A stretch of 64,000 bases of DNA from WLWS01 sp965243105 (GTDB lineage: Bacteria; Pseudomonadota; Gammaproteobacteria; Eutrophobiales; Eutrophobiaceae), in the NCBI GenBank assembly GCA_965243105.1, contig CBDEUC010000003.1:744001-808000 (forward strand). Direction: 5' to 3'. The notes beneath the pieces were generated by a model. It saw nothing but the letters and a program-made list of their open reading frames with translations. It did not search any database and was not told where the DNA came from. The translations under genes were made by a program, and so were the position numbers. Of this stretch, positions 41,758 to 50,390 are shown piece after piece (within the stretch, counting starts at the first letter, position 1; the number at the start of each line of letters is the position of its first letter).

Positions 41758-42795
41758 TTAAACCGATTCCGCGGATACAGCGGTGTGAATATCCATGAGT
41801 TCCGCCAGGGTCTCGCGTGGACGACGCCCAAAACCACATTCCGTGGCAACGCCAAAACGAGATGCGTATTTTTTTGCGCTCTCGATTCGCCGGCGTGCTC
41901 CCTCTTCTCCATCGGTGTAATGTACCAGGCCGAGATATAACTCTGTCTCGCCCGGAAGATTGAGCCTGACCAGCGGCTTGAAGTAGTCCTCGTCGCTGCG
42001 GTCCCTTGGCACCGGCATGTGTATCCAGTTCAGGCTGCGTGAAAGTCCAGCTACGATGTCATTAGAAACTGAGACCAGTAACTCAGTGTCTTTCGGTTCA
42101 CAAAAATGCTTGTGCTGGGAATCCCCGTAGCAAAGATGAAAACCCATCTCTATTGAAGCCGGGACCCTGTGAGCCAGTCGCAGCAGGCGCTCTACAATGC
42201 CCTGCTGCAGATCATCCATGTAGGAAGGCATCACGCCCTCGAGCACGGCAAATTCCACGGCCGTATCCCACTGGATTGCCAGCTCGTCATGAGGAATAGC
42301 TGCAATAATTGTCTCAAGATCCTGCAATAGTTTTTCCTCGTACTGCGGCTCAAAATCTTCCTGCAGGGTCGGCTCAACATAGATATGGCTAATTGCCAGG
42401 GGTGTTGGCAGGCACACGAGGAACTTGTGCGCTGGCGACACTTTACCTTCGGATTTCAAGCGGGAAAATATCTCGTAGGATTCCAGCGCCACTTCTGCGT
42501 AGGCCAGGTCGGCCAGTTCCAGCTTCTTGCTGTTGCCCCCGGGGCTTAAACCCAGCTGGTGAATTTGCGTGTACTTGAAGCTGTCGTTTTCCACCAGCTG
42601 TAAATTCGGATTGTCTTTCAGTCTTTTTAACTGCCAATCTATCCAGTTTGTCCTTATGCCGGTCTCGCCATCCGGTATGCGCTTTACATGCTTACCCAGG
42701 TGTTGCACAACATGCTGAAAGACCTCGGTGCTATTGTCATAGGGAACACTTCCAACGAGGTGTACACCGCATACATGGTCTGTAGAACTGTTCAT
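41758..42795 (-). CDS. UROD/MetE-superfamily protein, divergent
   Basis: A 345-residue TIM-barrel protein distantly related to cobalamin-independent methionine synthase. The N-terminal HLVGSVPYD and RIPDGETG fit the family. Zinc-site elements are retained: the H-x-C pair in MGFHLCYGDSQHKHF and the C-terminal cysteine in GVATECGFGRRP. No folate-binding half is present. It follows the DUF3604 lipoprotein gene by nine bases. It is clearly different from the YxjG-like relative at 31663-32757. A transmethylase or lyase activity on an imported compound is conceivable; no substrate can be named. Confidence 0.75.
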   Translation of the reverse strand: MNSSTDHVCGVHLVGSVPYDNSTEVFQHVVQHLGKHVKRIPDGETGIRTNWIDWQLKRLKDNPNLQLVENDSFKYTQIHQLGLSPGGNSKKLELADLAYAEVALESYEIFSRLKSEGKVSPAHKFLVCLPTPLAISHIYVEPTLQEDFEPQYEEKLLQDLETIIAAIPHDELAIQWDTAVEFAVLEGVMPSYMDDLQQGIVERLLRLAHRVPASIEMGFHLCYGDSQHKHFCEPKDTELLVSVSNDIVAGLSRSLNWIHMPVPRDRSDEDYFKPLVRLNLPGETELYLGLVHYTDGEEGARRRIESAKKYASRFGVATECGFGRRPRETLAELMDIHTAVSAESV

Positions 42796-42804
42796 CGTTA
42801 CTCC

Positions 42805-44868
42805 TTAATGTTGTGGCTGGTACCATATGGGAGAAGTCCAGGCCATCTCCTGGATGATCCTGGGCACGCCTGGATCCGTGCACGCCGCCGGCCTGCGCTC
42901 TTCTTCAAGTCGCAGGCACTCCAGGTGACTCCAGCGGGGACTCGGGTTTTCCACTACACGAAGATAATAGTAGGCCGGTTCCTGCGGGTTAAAATCGGGG
43001 TCACGATACACCGTGCACAACTGGCTGAATCCATCACCTGTCCTTTCACCTGTTTCCAGGTTTACGCTGGCACCGTTATCAGCATTACCGGCAACGGTGG
43101 TGACGCTATAGCGGCTGTCCCCCTGTTCATTCACCCAGCCTTTTACTAACTGCAGCTGCTGCAGGGGTGCACCCTCTTCACCGGGGTCACGCTGCGCCGC
43201 CAGTAAAAATGCCGGGGCCTGTTCATTTACCCTTGCAGGTAAATCCCCCCCCATGGGGACACCATTAGCATAGGCCTGTTCAATCATGTTTGCCTGGTCA
43301 CACATACCTTCTGCAAAATTCCAGGCGGCAAAAAGACGCGGCTTGATACGCGGGCCGGAGGTACCAAACACCTCGCGTCGTTGAAACGCATCAAAGATCG
43401 CATCCCGTGAATTCTCAACTGCCCAGACCCCGGCGAGACCACCCGCATTTCCCACGATACCGCTGGTCAGGTAGCCCGGCACCAGTCTTTCTTCCGGCGT
43501 GGATTCTTTTGATACATGTCCCTGCCAGTTGGATTCAGAAACTGCGCCGGGCGTAGAAAGGTGAGTATCAGTACTCGCTATGACACCCAGTTTTACCGGG
43601 TTTAGACCAATGTCCTTTTCTTCCTGTAATCCGGTCAACAGCATCGATCTCAAAAAGTCATTTTTAGACACGCAGCCAGCTCCACGCATGCCAAACCTGC
43701 CAATGCCATCGCCACAGTCCTCGGTGACCACTTCTTCTTTCTCTACCTGCAGCTTTCCATCCTTGAGGCTGATAGGTGTTCCGATATTAACCTCGCCCAT
43801 GGTTCGCACCGATTCAAAATTACAAAGTTCATCGGGCTCACCAAGAATACCCGCCAGCCCGTTAAAGCACTCGGAGTTACCCTTGTGCTGGAATATCTCG
43901 ATGACGGGTTCGCGCTGCAGGCGCTTGCCGGCATATGCCAGCTTGTTGTCGATACTTGCCTCCATTCCCAGGTAAGGCGACATACGTCCATTAGCAAGGT
44001 TGCTGTTGTGGGGTATGGTCAGGTAATCACAGTTATTCTCAGCGCTGCAGCCATCATCCAGCTGTTGCCAGAGCTGGTGGTCATAGCGTGCTTCGACATA
44101 GGAGACGGGCAAGGCGGGTACGTTGGCATTCCTGAAGATCACGTTGTGATGATAGTTGGCGAGCTGTGGTGTACCGGTATATTCATAGCCGACAAAGCTG
44201 CTAAAGCTGCACTCACTGCTGCGATCGTAGGCAGCCTCGGCACTGTCGATAATGCGTTGCCAGGGCGCTGATGCATACTCCCTGCAAATGCCACCGTCGC
44301 TGCCGCAAAGTTGCTCAATACGCGCGGGAGTCTCAGAGGTGACGACTGTACCCAGAAGTCTCATACCATGGCGTTCGGATGTACGGTAATCCCTGCAAAA
44401 ATCACTGTCATAGCGAGGTGAACTCTCGTCACGACAAAGACGTCTTTCCCCGAGGAATTCGGCGTGATCCGTAACCGCGAGGAAATCCAGTGGTTCGGAA
44501 AGCTTTATCTGCCCGGTAACAGTGCCATTTTCATCAACCGGAAAGAAAGGAATGTTCTTTCCCCTGGCAAAACGGTAGGCATCTTCCGGGTAAGTGCCGG
44601 TACTGTTTGCAGCGGCATCAAACGACAGCGCGGTATGCACATGTACATCGCCAAATAATGCCTGTCGATTTGCCGTGTAGTTATCACAGGCTTCTCTCTC
44701 TTCGCTATAGCTTACCAGCCTGTCCTGTTCAACCTTGACCGTCGCATGCGCGCCAGTGCTTCCAGGCAGGCTATTTGAAGTAGCCGCAGGTTCCTCATTG
44801 TCACTGCAGGCTGTCAGAGAAAAAATAATGGACAGAAAAACCGCGTGAACAATCTTTGAATATCTCAT
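42805..44868 (-). CDS. DUF3604 family lipoprotein
   Basis: About 687 residues from the ATG at 44868. The upstream in-frame TTG is rejected because it would fall inside the terminator of the preceding gene. The signal peptide ends in a lipobox SIIFSLTAC with Cys21, so a lipid-anchored periplasmic protein is expected. The DUF3604 core shows QALFGDVHVHTALSFDA, FLAVTDHAEFLGE, GYEYTGTPQLANYHHNVIFR, GVIASTDTHLSTPG and REVFGTSGPRIKPRLFAAWN: the H-x-H and D-H-A pattern of a PHP-like metallohydrolase. Several cysteine pairs suggest disulfides. It lies downstream of a TonB receptor and is coupled to the MetE-like gene. Confidence 0.85.
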   Translation of the reverse strand: MRYSKIVHAVFLSIIFSLTACSDNEEPAATSNSLPGSTGAHATVKVEQDRLVSYSEEREACDNYTANRQALFGDVHVHTALSFDAAANSTGTYPEDAYRFARGKNIPFFPVDENGTVTGQIKLSEPLDFLAVTDHAEFLGERRLCRDESSPRYDSDFCRDYRTSERHGMRLLGTVVTSETPARIEQLCGSDGGICREYASAPWQRIIDSAEAAYDRSSECSFSSFVGYEYTGTPQLANYHHNVIFRNANVPALPVSYVEARYDHQLWQQLDDGCSAENNCDYLTIPHNSNLANGRMSPYLGMEASIDNKLAYAGKRLQREPVIEIFQHKGNSECFNGLAGILGEPDELCNFESVRTMGEVNIGTPISLKDGKLQVEKEEVVTEDCGDGIGRFGMRGAGCVSKNDFLRSMLLTGLQEEKDIGLNPVKLGVIASTDTHLSTPGAVSESNWQGHVSKESTPEERLVPGYLTSGIVGNAGGLAGVWAVENSRDAIFDAFQRREVFGTSGPRIKPRLFAAWNFAEGMCDQANMIEQAYANGVPMGGDLPARVNEQAPAFLLAAQRDPGEEGAPLQQLQLVKGWVNEQGDSRYSVTTVAGNADNGASVNLETGERTGDGFSQLCTVYRDPDFNPQEPAYYYLRVVENPSPRWSHLECLRLEEERRPAACTDPGVPRIIQEMAWTSPIWYQPQH

Positions 44869-44897
44869 GAATGGACCCGGAAAAAAATTATCAAGAT

Positions 44898-44933
44898 AAA
44901 AAAAAGCCGGCAATGCATGACATTGCCGGCTTT
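44898..44933 (-). terminator. Rho-independent terminator of the second TonB receptor
   Basis: On the minus strand, a 13-pair stem (44921-44933 with 44903-44915; arms AAAGCCGGCAATG / CATTGCCGGCTTT in plus orientation), a five-base loop and a U-run from the A-tract 44898-44905. It separates the receptor from DUF3604, although some readthrough is possible. Confidence 0.93.
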
Positions 44934-44953
44934 CATGCTGAAATCAACTACAT

Positions 44954-47377
44954 TTAGAACCTGATGGAACCCTGGACCGCGATGCTGCGCGGCCTGTCGT
45001 AAAAACCATAATAGGCTGTACCAGTGCCACCCGTAAGCGTCGTTGAGACCGGGAGGATATTACCAAAGGTAACAACTTCCTGGTCTGTCAGGTTCCTGCC
45101 AACCACGGCTATTTCCCAGCTACCGTCAGGTGCACCGACACCGATACGTGCATTCACCTTCATGTAGGCATCCTGGCTCAGCCTTGTATCCAGGGTTGGC
45201 GCGGCGATGTAATCATCCATGTAAATCAGGTCAAGCGTGGTGTGTACTTCCAGGTTGTCACTGATAGCCCAGGTATGATCGCCTGTCAGGTTACCGGTAA
45301 AACTCGGTGTGTATTCGCGGCGCTGACCGGATACATCACAGAGACCCGGGTTGGTGGTGCTGTTTGGCGCCTGGCCAAATGCACACTGGGCATTTGGAAA
45401 CCTGTCATATTCAAAGTCCAGGTGGGCAAAGGCACCGATGAGTGTGAGGTTATCCGTCACGGCCCAGCGACCATCGATTTCAATACCCTGCACCGTTGCT
45501 TCACCGGCATTGGTTACGTTAAAACCGAGGGTACCATCAAACTGGCTGGTTTGAAGGTCGGTGTACTCGGTACGGTAGAGTGCGATATTCAACTCAGCGG
45601 CGCCGTTAAGCAGGGTAAACTTGCCGCCAAGTTCAAAGGTGTCCGCCACTTCCTCTTCATACTCCAGCACACCAGTCAACTGGGCTGCCGCGGCAGCGGC
45701 TACCGGGTCACCGGTTGCGCCAAGAACGCCAAGAAAAGTCGGCGTGTGGATGGCGTTGCTGGTAGTGGGATCAGGGCTGGCATTGGAACGTACGTCAAAC
45801 CCGCCAGCCTTGAAGCCTTCACTGTAGGTGAAGTAAAGCATGGCATCGTCGGTGGCATCCCACTGCAGGTTTACGTGCGGAGTGAACCTGTCTTCACTAC
45901 GGCTGCCATTAACCGTCGCATATGGCTCAATGCGGAACAGTCCAAAAAGTGTATTCAGCAGGGGATTGGCGAAGCCATTATCGACCCCGGCTGCATCAAC
46001 ATGGAACTGTCTTCGTGATGCATCTTTTTGCTCGTCGGTATAGCGCCCGCCAACCGTCAGCCTCCAGTCATCAGTCACGTTCCAGGTTACCTGGGCAAAC
46101 ACCGCCCACAGGTCGCTCTCCTGTTCAAAGGTGCGCTGCGTTGATGCGCCTGCCAGTGCCGGTGATAAACCGCCGGTCGCGGCAAACAGCGCTGGAGGAA
46201 GAATACTGTTGGTGGGAACGTTAATACCGTCACGGAAATCCAGGTCGCTATGCTGGTAGAAAAAACCACCGATGTATTCAATGGTTTCACCTACCGGTGA
46301 GGCGATGCGAATTTCCTGGCTGATCTGGTCAAACTCTTCATCCTGGTCTGCAGTAAACACCACTGCATCGATAAAGTCGCAATCACATTCCTCGTCGAAT
46401 TCGTAACCGTTGTATCCGGTGATGGAGGTAATGGTATGCTCGCCCCAGGCATATTCAGCAGTAAAGGTGACATTCATGGTCTCGTTGTTGCTGATATCGC
46501 CGTTGGATTGACGGTCAAAGTTCTGGTCGGTTTCCAGTGCTGTACCGAAAAGTCCAAGCACGGCTGAGTAGGGAGTGCCGCCAGGTAACTCGACCGGGTT
46601 TACCGCTTCAAGGAAACGACCCTTTGCGTCAAAGGAACCTGCTTCCACTTTCAGGGTAGCCGTAAGATCGGCGGTGACGTCCCATTCAAAGGTTGCTCGA
46701 CCCAGCATTTCATCCTCGTTAGGCTCGCCACGTCCATTGGTGGTGTTGTCGTAATAGCCATCCATACCACTTATCAGCAGGGCAACACGACCACGGAAAT
46801 TTTCGCTAAAAGGGCCGGATACTACGCCGCGGATGTTGTATTCCTCGTCACCTGGCTCATACAGGGCGGTGAAGGAACCTTCGAATTCGTCAGTGGGCTT
46901 TGCCGTGGTCAGGCTGATAGCACCGGCAATACTGTTTTTACCAAAGAGAATTGACTGGGGACCACGCAGCACCTCTGCCCGTTCAATATCGAGAAATGGC
47001 GCCCTTGCCAGCTGTGCCCGGCCATAGTAAATGCCGTCAATGTACATACCGGCGGATTGCTCAAAACCCTGGTTGATACCGGAGCTGACGCCGCGAATAG
47101 TGATATTGGTTCCAATACCGGTTTCATTCATGGTCAGGTTAGGTACATAGGCCGTCATGTCCTGCAACTCCGTGATACCTGCCTGGACAATCTTGGTTCC
47201 ATTGATGGCGCTGACCGAAATAGGCACATCCTGCAGGCTTTCAACACGTTTCTGTGCAGTAACAACAACTTCCTCAAGCATCTGTGCCTGGGCTGAAGCA
47301 AGGAATACAAAACTGCACACTACAGCACAGCAGTTTCGCAAAATGGAATTATGATCCTTAAAAAAGAATGCCTTCAT
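44954..47377 (-). CDS. TonB-dependent receptor
   Basis: About 807 residues from the ATG at 47377, chosen because GGAGG and GGGGAG lie immediately upstream and the signal peptide (NCCAVVCSFVFLASAQAQ) follows. TonB box MLEEVVVTAQKR; plug with MYIDGIYYGRA and IERAEVLRGPQSILFGKNSI; barrel; final strand YDRPRSIAVQGSIRF with terminal phenylalanine. One DECDCDF stretch holds two close cysteines in an extracellular loop. It is the oligotroph-type receptor without extra N-terminal domain. The clustered DUF3604 and MetE-like genes may process the ligand. Confidence 0.92.
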   Translation of the reverse strand: MKAFFFKDHNSILRNCCAVVCSFVFLASAQAQMLEEVVVTAQKRVESLQDVPISVSAINGTKIVQAGITELQDMTAYVPNLTMNETGIGTNITIRGVSSGINQGFEQSAGMYIDGIYYGRAQLARAPFLDIERAEVLRGPQSILFGKNSIAGAISLTTAKPTDEFEGSFTALYEPGDEEYNIRGVVSGPFSENFRGRVALLISGMDGYYDNTTNGRGEPNEDEMLGRATFEWDVTADLTATLKVEAGSFDAKGRFLEAVNPVELPGGTPYSAVLGLFGTALETDQNFDRQSNGDISNNETMNVTFTAEYAWGEHTITSITGYNGYEFDEECDCDFIDAVVFTADQDEEFDQISQEIRIASPVGETIEYIGGFFYQHSDLDFRDGINVPTNSILPPALFAATGGLSPALAGASTQRTFEQESDLWAVFAQVTWNVTDDWRLTVGGRYTDEQKDASRRQFHVDAAGVDNGFANPLLNTLFGLFRIEPYATVNGSRSEDRFTPHVNLQWDATDDAMLYFTYSEGFKAGGFDVRSNASPDPTTSNAIHTPTFLGVLGATGDPVAAAAAAQLTGVLEYEEEVADTFELGGKFTLLNGAAELNIALYRTEYTDLQTSQFDGTLGFNVTNAGEATVQGIEIDGRWAVTDNLTLIGAFAHLDFEYDRFPNAQCAFGQAPNSTTNPGLCDVSGQRREYTPSFTGNLTGDHTWAISDNLEVHTTLDLIYMDDYIAAPTLDTRLSQDAYMKVNARIGVGAPDGSWEIAVVGRNLTDQEVVTFGNILPVSTTLTGGTGTAYYGFYDRPRSIAVQGSIRF

Positions 47378-47781
47378 ACGTCTCCCCTCCAAACGAACAA
47401 AAATGACACCTTAAAATATGTAAGGCTAATGGCCCCATACTAGTTATATTGGGTAATTGATGCAACACGATAAGAAGCGCTCGATAATCGATTGAAATTA
47501 AACGCTAAAAGCCCGAATCAAGCGGATGTGGCTGGGTCAGCGGGGAAAGAAGGTATAAACGAAATTATTACTTTAAAGATCATGAGCTTATCCGGTTATT
47601 TCCGGCCCCGGCAGGAACAGTGCGGGTCAGGACCGTAGCAAAATCACAACATACCCTCTGTTTGACCCTGCTTTTACCCGCACAACTGCCTGTTTCAGTA
47701 CTGCAGCAAATCCATTGTTTGCCACGACATTTTTCAACTATAAAATCCGGTGAAGACTAAAAATACTTGAAGGTAAAAACG
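47378..47781. other. 404-base intergenic region with promoter and inverted repeats
   Basis: Gene-free gap between the divergent TonB receptor and acyl-CoA dehydrogenase. It holds the minus-strand promoter at 47437-47465, the palindrome TCGATAATCGA (47481-47491), and an inverted repeat GTGCGGGT (47620-47627) / ACCCGCAC (47676-47683) enclosing a competing pair GGGTCA (47624-47629) / TGACCC (47663-47668). The two pairings share bases and exclude each other. I find no protein-coding evidence here. Confidence 0.5.
47437..47465 (-). promoter_or_regulatory. Predicted sigma-70 promoter of the TonB receptor
   Basis: On the minus strand a -35 TTGCAT (47465-47460) and a -10 TAGTAT (47442-47437) are separated by exactly 17 bases, about 60 bases before the receptor start. 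The palindrome at 47481-47491 lies 15 bases upstream of the -35, a typical activator position. Confidence 0.55.
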
Positions 47782-48927
47782 ATGCTGGAACACAAGTCCC
47801 CGTGGATGAACGAAGAGCTGGAAATTTTTCGCGATGCCGTGCAAAAGTTTGTCGCCGCTGAAATGGCTCCCAACGAGGAAAAGTGGTGTGAGCAACACCA
47901 CGTCGACCTGGAGTTCTGGCGCAAGTGCGGAGAGATGGGTCTCCTTTGCACGGACATTCCGGAAGAATACGGCGGTGTCGGCGCGGATTTCCGCTACGAA
48001 GCCGTTCTTTACGAGGAAACCGCCGGCAAAGGCTACAGCTCCTGGGGACAGGGTGTGCATAGCATCATGGCGAACTACCTGCTTCGTCATGGCACCGAGG
48101 AGCAAAAGCAGCACTTCCTTCCCCGCATGGCCGCCGGTGAGCTTGTCGGCGCCATTGCCATGAGTGAACCGGGAGCGGGCTCCGATTTACAGAATATTCG
48201 CACCCGCGCTACCCGGGACGGCGATCATTACACGATAAACGGTTCCAAGATGTTTATTACCAACGGTTACGTGGCAGGTATTATCGGTGTCGTGTGCAAA
48301 ACCGATCCCGCGGAGGGAGCAAAAGGAACATCAATAGTCCTGGTAGAAACAAAAGATCTTGAGGGATTCCAGGTCGGTCGCATCCTGGAAAAGATCGGTA
48401 TGAAGGGCCAGGACACCAGTGAACTGTTTTTTGATGACGTAAAAGTGCCTGTTTCGAATTTGCTCGGTGGTGAGGAAGGTCGGGGCTTTTACCAGTTGAT
48501 GAACGATCTGCCCTATGAACGAACCCTGCTGGCATTAAGCGGCGTCGCGGCAATGGAAACTGCGCTTCAATTGACCATTGACTACACGAGGGAGAGAAAA
48601 GCATTTAACAAGAGCCTGCTGGAAATGCAGACCATTCGACACAAGCTTGCGGAACTGAAAACTATTACACGGGTGGCACGGGTATTTATCGATGATTGTG
48701 TTGAAAAAGTGGTCGACGGTACTCTCGACAATGAAACAGCTTCCATGGCGAAATGGTGGTGCACGGACATGCAGTGCAAGGTGATGGATGAATGCCTGCA
48801 GTTATTCGGCGGCTATGGGTACATGATGGAATACCCTATTGCTCGCCTGTACACAGACGCACGGGTACAAAAGATTTACGGTGGCACCAATGAAATCATG
48901 AAGGAACTGATTTCTCGCTCTCTTTAA
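47782..48927 (+). CDS. Acyl-CoA dehydrogenase (long-chain/isovaleryl-like)
   Basis: A 381-residue flavoenzyme for the first step of acyl-CoA beta-oxidation. Family motifs: AIAMSEPGAGSDLQNIRT (FAD/substrate contact), FITNGYVAGIIGVVCKTDP and the C-terminal LFGGYGYMMEYPIARLYTDA. At the usual MCAD catalytic position the sequence is IYGGTNEIMKE, with glycine instead of glutamate. The base is therefore probably Glu246 in MNDLPYERTLLAL, as in long-chain and isovaleryl-CoA dehydrogenases. The ATG at 47782 follows AAGG; a TTG 15 bases upstream is less likely. The DUF488 gene follows seven bases later. Confidence 0.92.
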   Translation: MLEHKSPWMNEELEIFRDAVQKFVAAEMAPNEEKWCEQHHVDLEFWRKCGEMGLLCTDIPEEYGGVGADFRYEAVLYEETAGKGYSSWGQGVHSIMANYLLRHGTEEQKQHFLPRMAAGELVGAIAMSEPGAGSDLQNIRTRATRDGDHYTINGSKMFITNGYVAGIIGVVCKTDPAEGAKGTSIVLVETKDLEGFQVGRILEKIGMKGQDTSELFFDDVKVPVSNLLGGEEGRGFYQLMNDLPYERTLLALSGVAAMETALQLTIDYTRERKAFNKSLLEMQTIRHKLAELKTITRVARVFIDDCVEKVVDGTLDNETASMAKWWCTDMQCKVMDECLQLFGGYGYMMEYPIARLYTDARVQKIYGGTNEIMKELISRSL

Positions 48928-48934
48928 GACAAGA

Positions 48935-49447
48935 GTGACTGGCAAAACGCTTTATACTATCGGGCACTCCACCCACCCTGTTGATACTTTCGTGACACTG
49001 TTGCGGTCGCATGATATCGAGGCAGTCGCGGATATCCGTTCATCCCCCTACAGTCGCTATAACCCACAGTACAATCGAGAGACCTTAAAAAAATCTCTCT
49101 TATCAAGTGATATCGCCTACGTATTTCTCGGCGATGAACTTGGCGCAAGAAGACGTGAAGCGGAATGCTACCGTAATGACAAGGTGGATTTTAAGCTGGT
49201 CCAGGAATTACCGCTGTTTCTTTCCGGCATCGATCGTTTGCTCAAAGGCAGTGAAAAAATGCGTATCGCCATCATGTGTGCCGAGAAAGATCCGTTGCAC
49301 TGTCATCGAACCTTCCTGGTTTCGGATTACCTGGCAGCGCGAGATCTTGATATTCAGCATATCCTCGCCGAAGGGGACCTGGTAAAGCACGATGACCTGC
49401 TACATGAACAGGGACCGGCAAATTCCACCGGGGACCTGTTTGACTAG
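48935..49447 (+). CDS. DUF488 family protein
   Basis: A 170-residue protein of the DUF488 family, whose function is unknown. Characteristic motifs: YTIGHSTHPVDTFVTLLRSH, VADIRSSPYSRYNPQYN, YVFLGDELGARR and the invariant CAEKDPLHCHRTFLVSDYLA with two cysteines. GTG start, seven bases after the acyl-CoA dehydrogenase stop, so co-transcription is likely. There is no signal peptide. Confidence 0.85.
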   Translation: MTGKTLYTIGHSTHPVDTFVTLLRSHDIEAVADIRSSPYSRYNPQYNRETLKKSLLSSDIAYVFLGDELGARRREAECYRNDKVDFKLVQELPLFLSGIDRLLKGSEKMRIAIMCAEKDPLHCHRTFLVSDYLAARDLDIQHILAEGDLVKHDDLLHEQGPANSTGDLFD

Positions 49448-49501
49448 GGAGCACCGCTTCCCGTCAAACACTCCCCTGCTGAGACTGTTAGAATCTCGCC
49501 C

Positions 49502-50386
49502 ATGAAAGCTGGTATTGTGTATTCATTTCTTGCCTCGGTAATATTCGCCTCGATGCCGGCCTACCTGCAGTGGTTACCCGGCTCCATCCATAGTTTTGCC
49601 ATTATTGGCCAACGTGTTACCTGGACCTGCATCCTACTGATGCTGGTCTTTGTTATTTCGGGACAGCTGGGGAAAGTCCTGCAACCAGCGATGAAGCTGA
49701 AGAACTGGCCCGGCCTTCTCGCAGGTACGCTACTCATCAGTATTCCCTGGAGTCTATTCGTGTGGGGACCGTTAAATGGAGAGACCCTGGCGGTCGCACT
49801 TGGCTTTTTTCTCGGCCCCCTGCTGCTGGTACTGGTTGGGTTGGTGGTATTTAGAGAGAGATTGTCGTTCCTGCAGTGGCTCGCCACTGCCCTGACCGTG
49901 CTTGCTGTTATTAGTAGCATCTGGTTGACGGGTGGGTTTTCCTGGATAGCCATCACTATCGCCATTTGTTTTGCGCTATACGTGGTTGTAAGAAAGTACC
50001 AGCCGGTACCTGTACTGAGTGCCTTTTTTATTGAAAACCTCGTCTTGTTACCGGCGGGAATTTGGGCATGCATTGAATTTGGTGACGTAGCACATCCTTT
50101 CGCCTACAACCTTGACTTGATATTGAAATTTTCCGGTATTGCCGTACTTGGTACGCTTGGTATGAGTTGCTGGCTTTCTGCGAGCAGGAAACTACCTCTG
50201 ACCCTGCTTGGATTAATGAGTTACCTCGAGCCCTTTTTTATTTTCCTGGTGGCGATTATTTTCCTTGCGGAAAAACCCGGGCCAGGAGAGGGCCTGGCTT
50301 ATGCCCTGATTGGATTATCGGTATTGCTGCTGGTTGCCGACGGCATACGGCACTTAAAAAGAAACCCGCTATCGGCGTCTAAATAA
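49502..50386 (+). CDS. EamA/RarD-type transporter
   Basis: A 294-residue drug/metabolite-superfamily carrier with ten helices in two five-helix repeats. RarD features: MKAGIVYSFLASVIFASMPA, QRVTWTCILLML, WSLFVWGPLNGETLAVALGF and YLEPFFIFLVAIIFLAEKPG. The substrate is unknown; RarD proteins are associated with chloramphenicol resistance and amino-acid export. It ends three bases from the converging aminotransferase gene. Confidence 0.85.
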   Translation: MKAGIVYSFLASVIFASMPAYLQWLPGSIHSFAIIGQRVTWTCILLMLVFVISGQLGKVLQPAMKLKNWPGLLAGTLLISIPWSLFVWGPLNGETLAVALGFFLGPLLLVLVGLVVFRERLSFLQWLATALTVLAVISSIWLTGGFSWIAITIAICFALYVVVRKYQPVPVLSAFFIENLVLLPAGIWACIEFGDVAHPFAYNLDLILKFSGIAVLGTLGMSCWLSASRKLPLTLLGLMSYLEPFFIFLVAIIFLAEKPGPGEGLAYALIGLSVLLLVADGIRHLKRNPLSASK

Positions 50387-50390
50387 AAAC

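Noticed and set aside
44869..44913. TTG start for the DUF3604 lipoprotein
   Set aside because: It lies inside the terminator hairpin of the receptor gene; the ATG at 44868 directly precedes a good lipoprotein signal.
45242..46018. 258-codon plus-strand frame opposite the second TonB receptor
   Set aside because: It lies entirely within the barrel-coding region of the receptor and shows no family motif.
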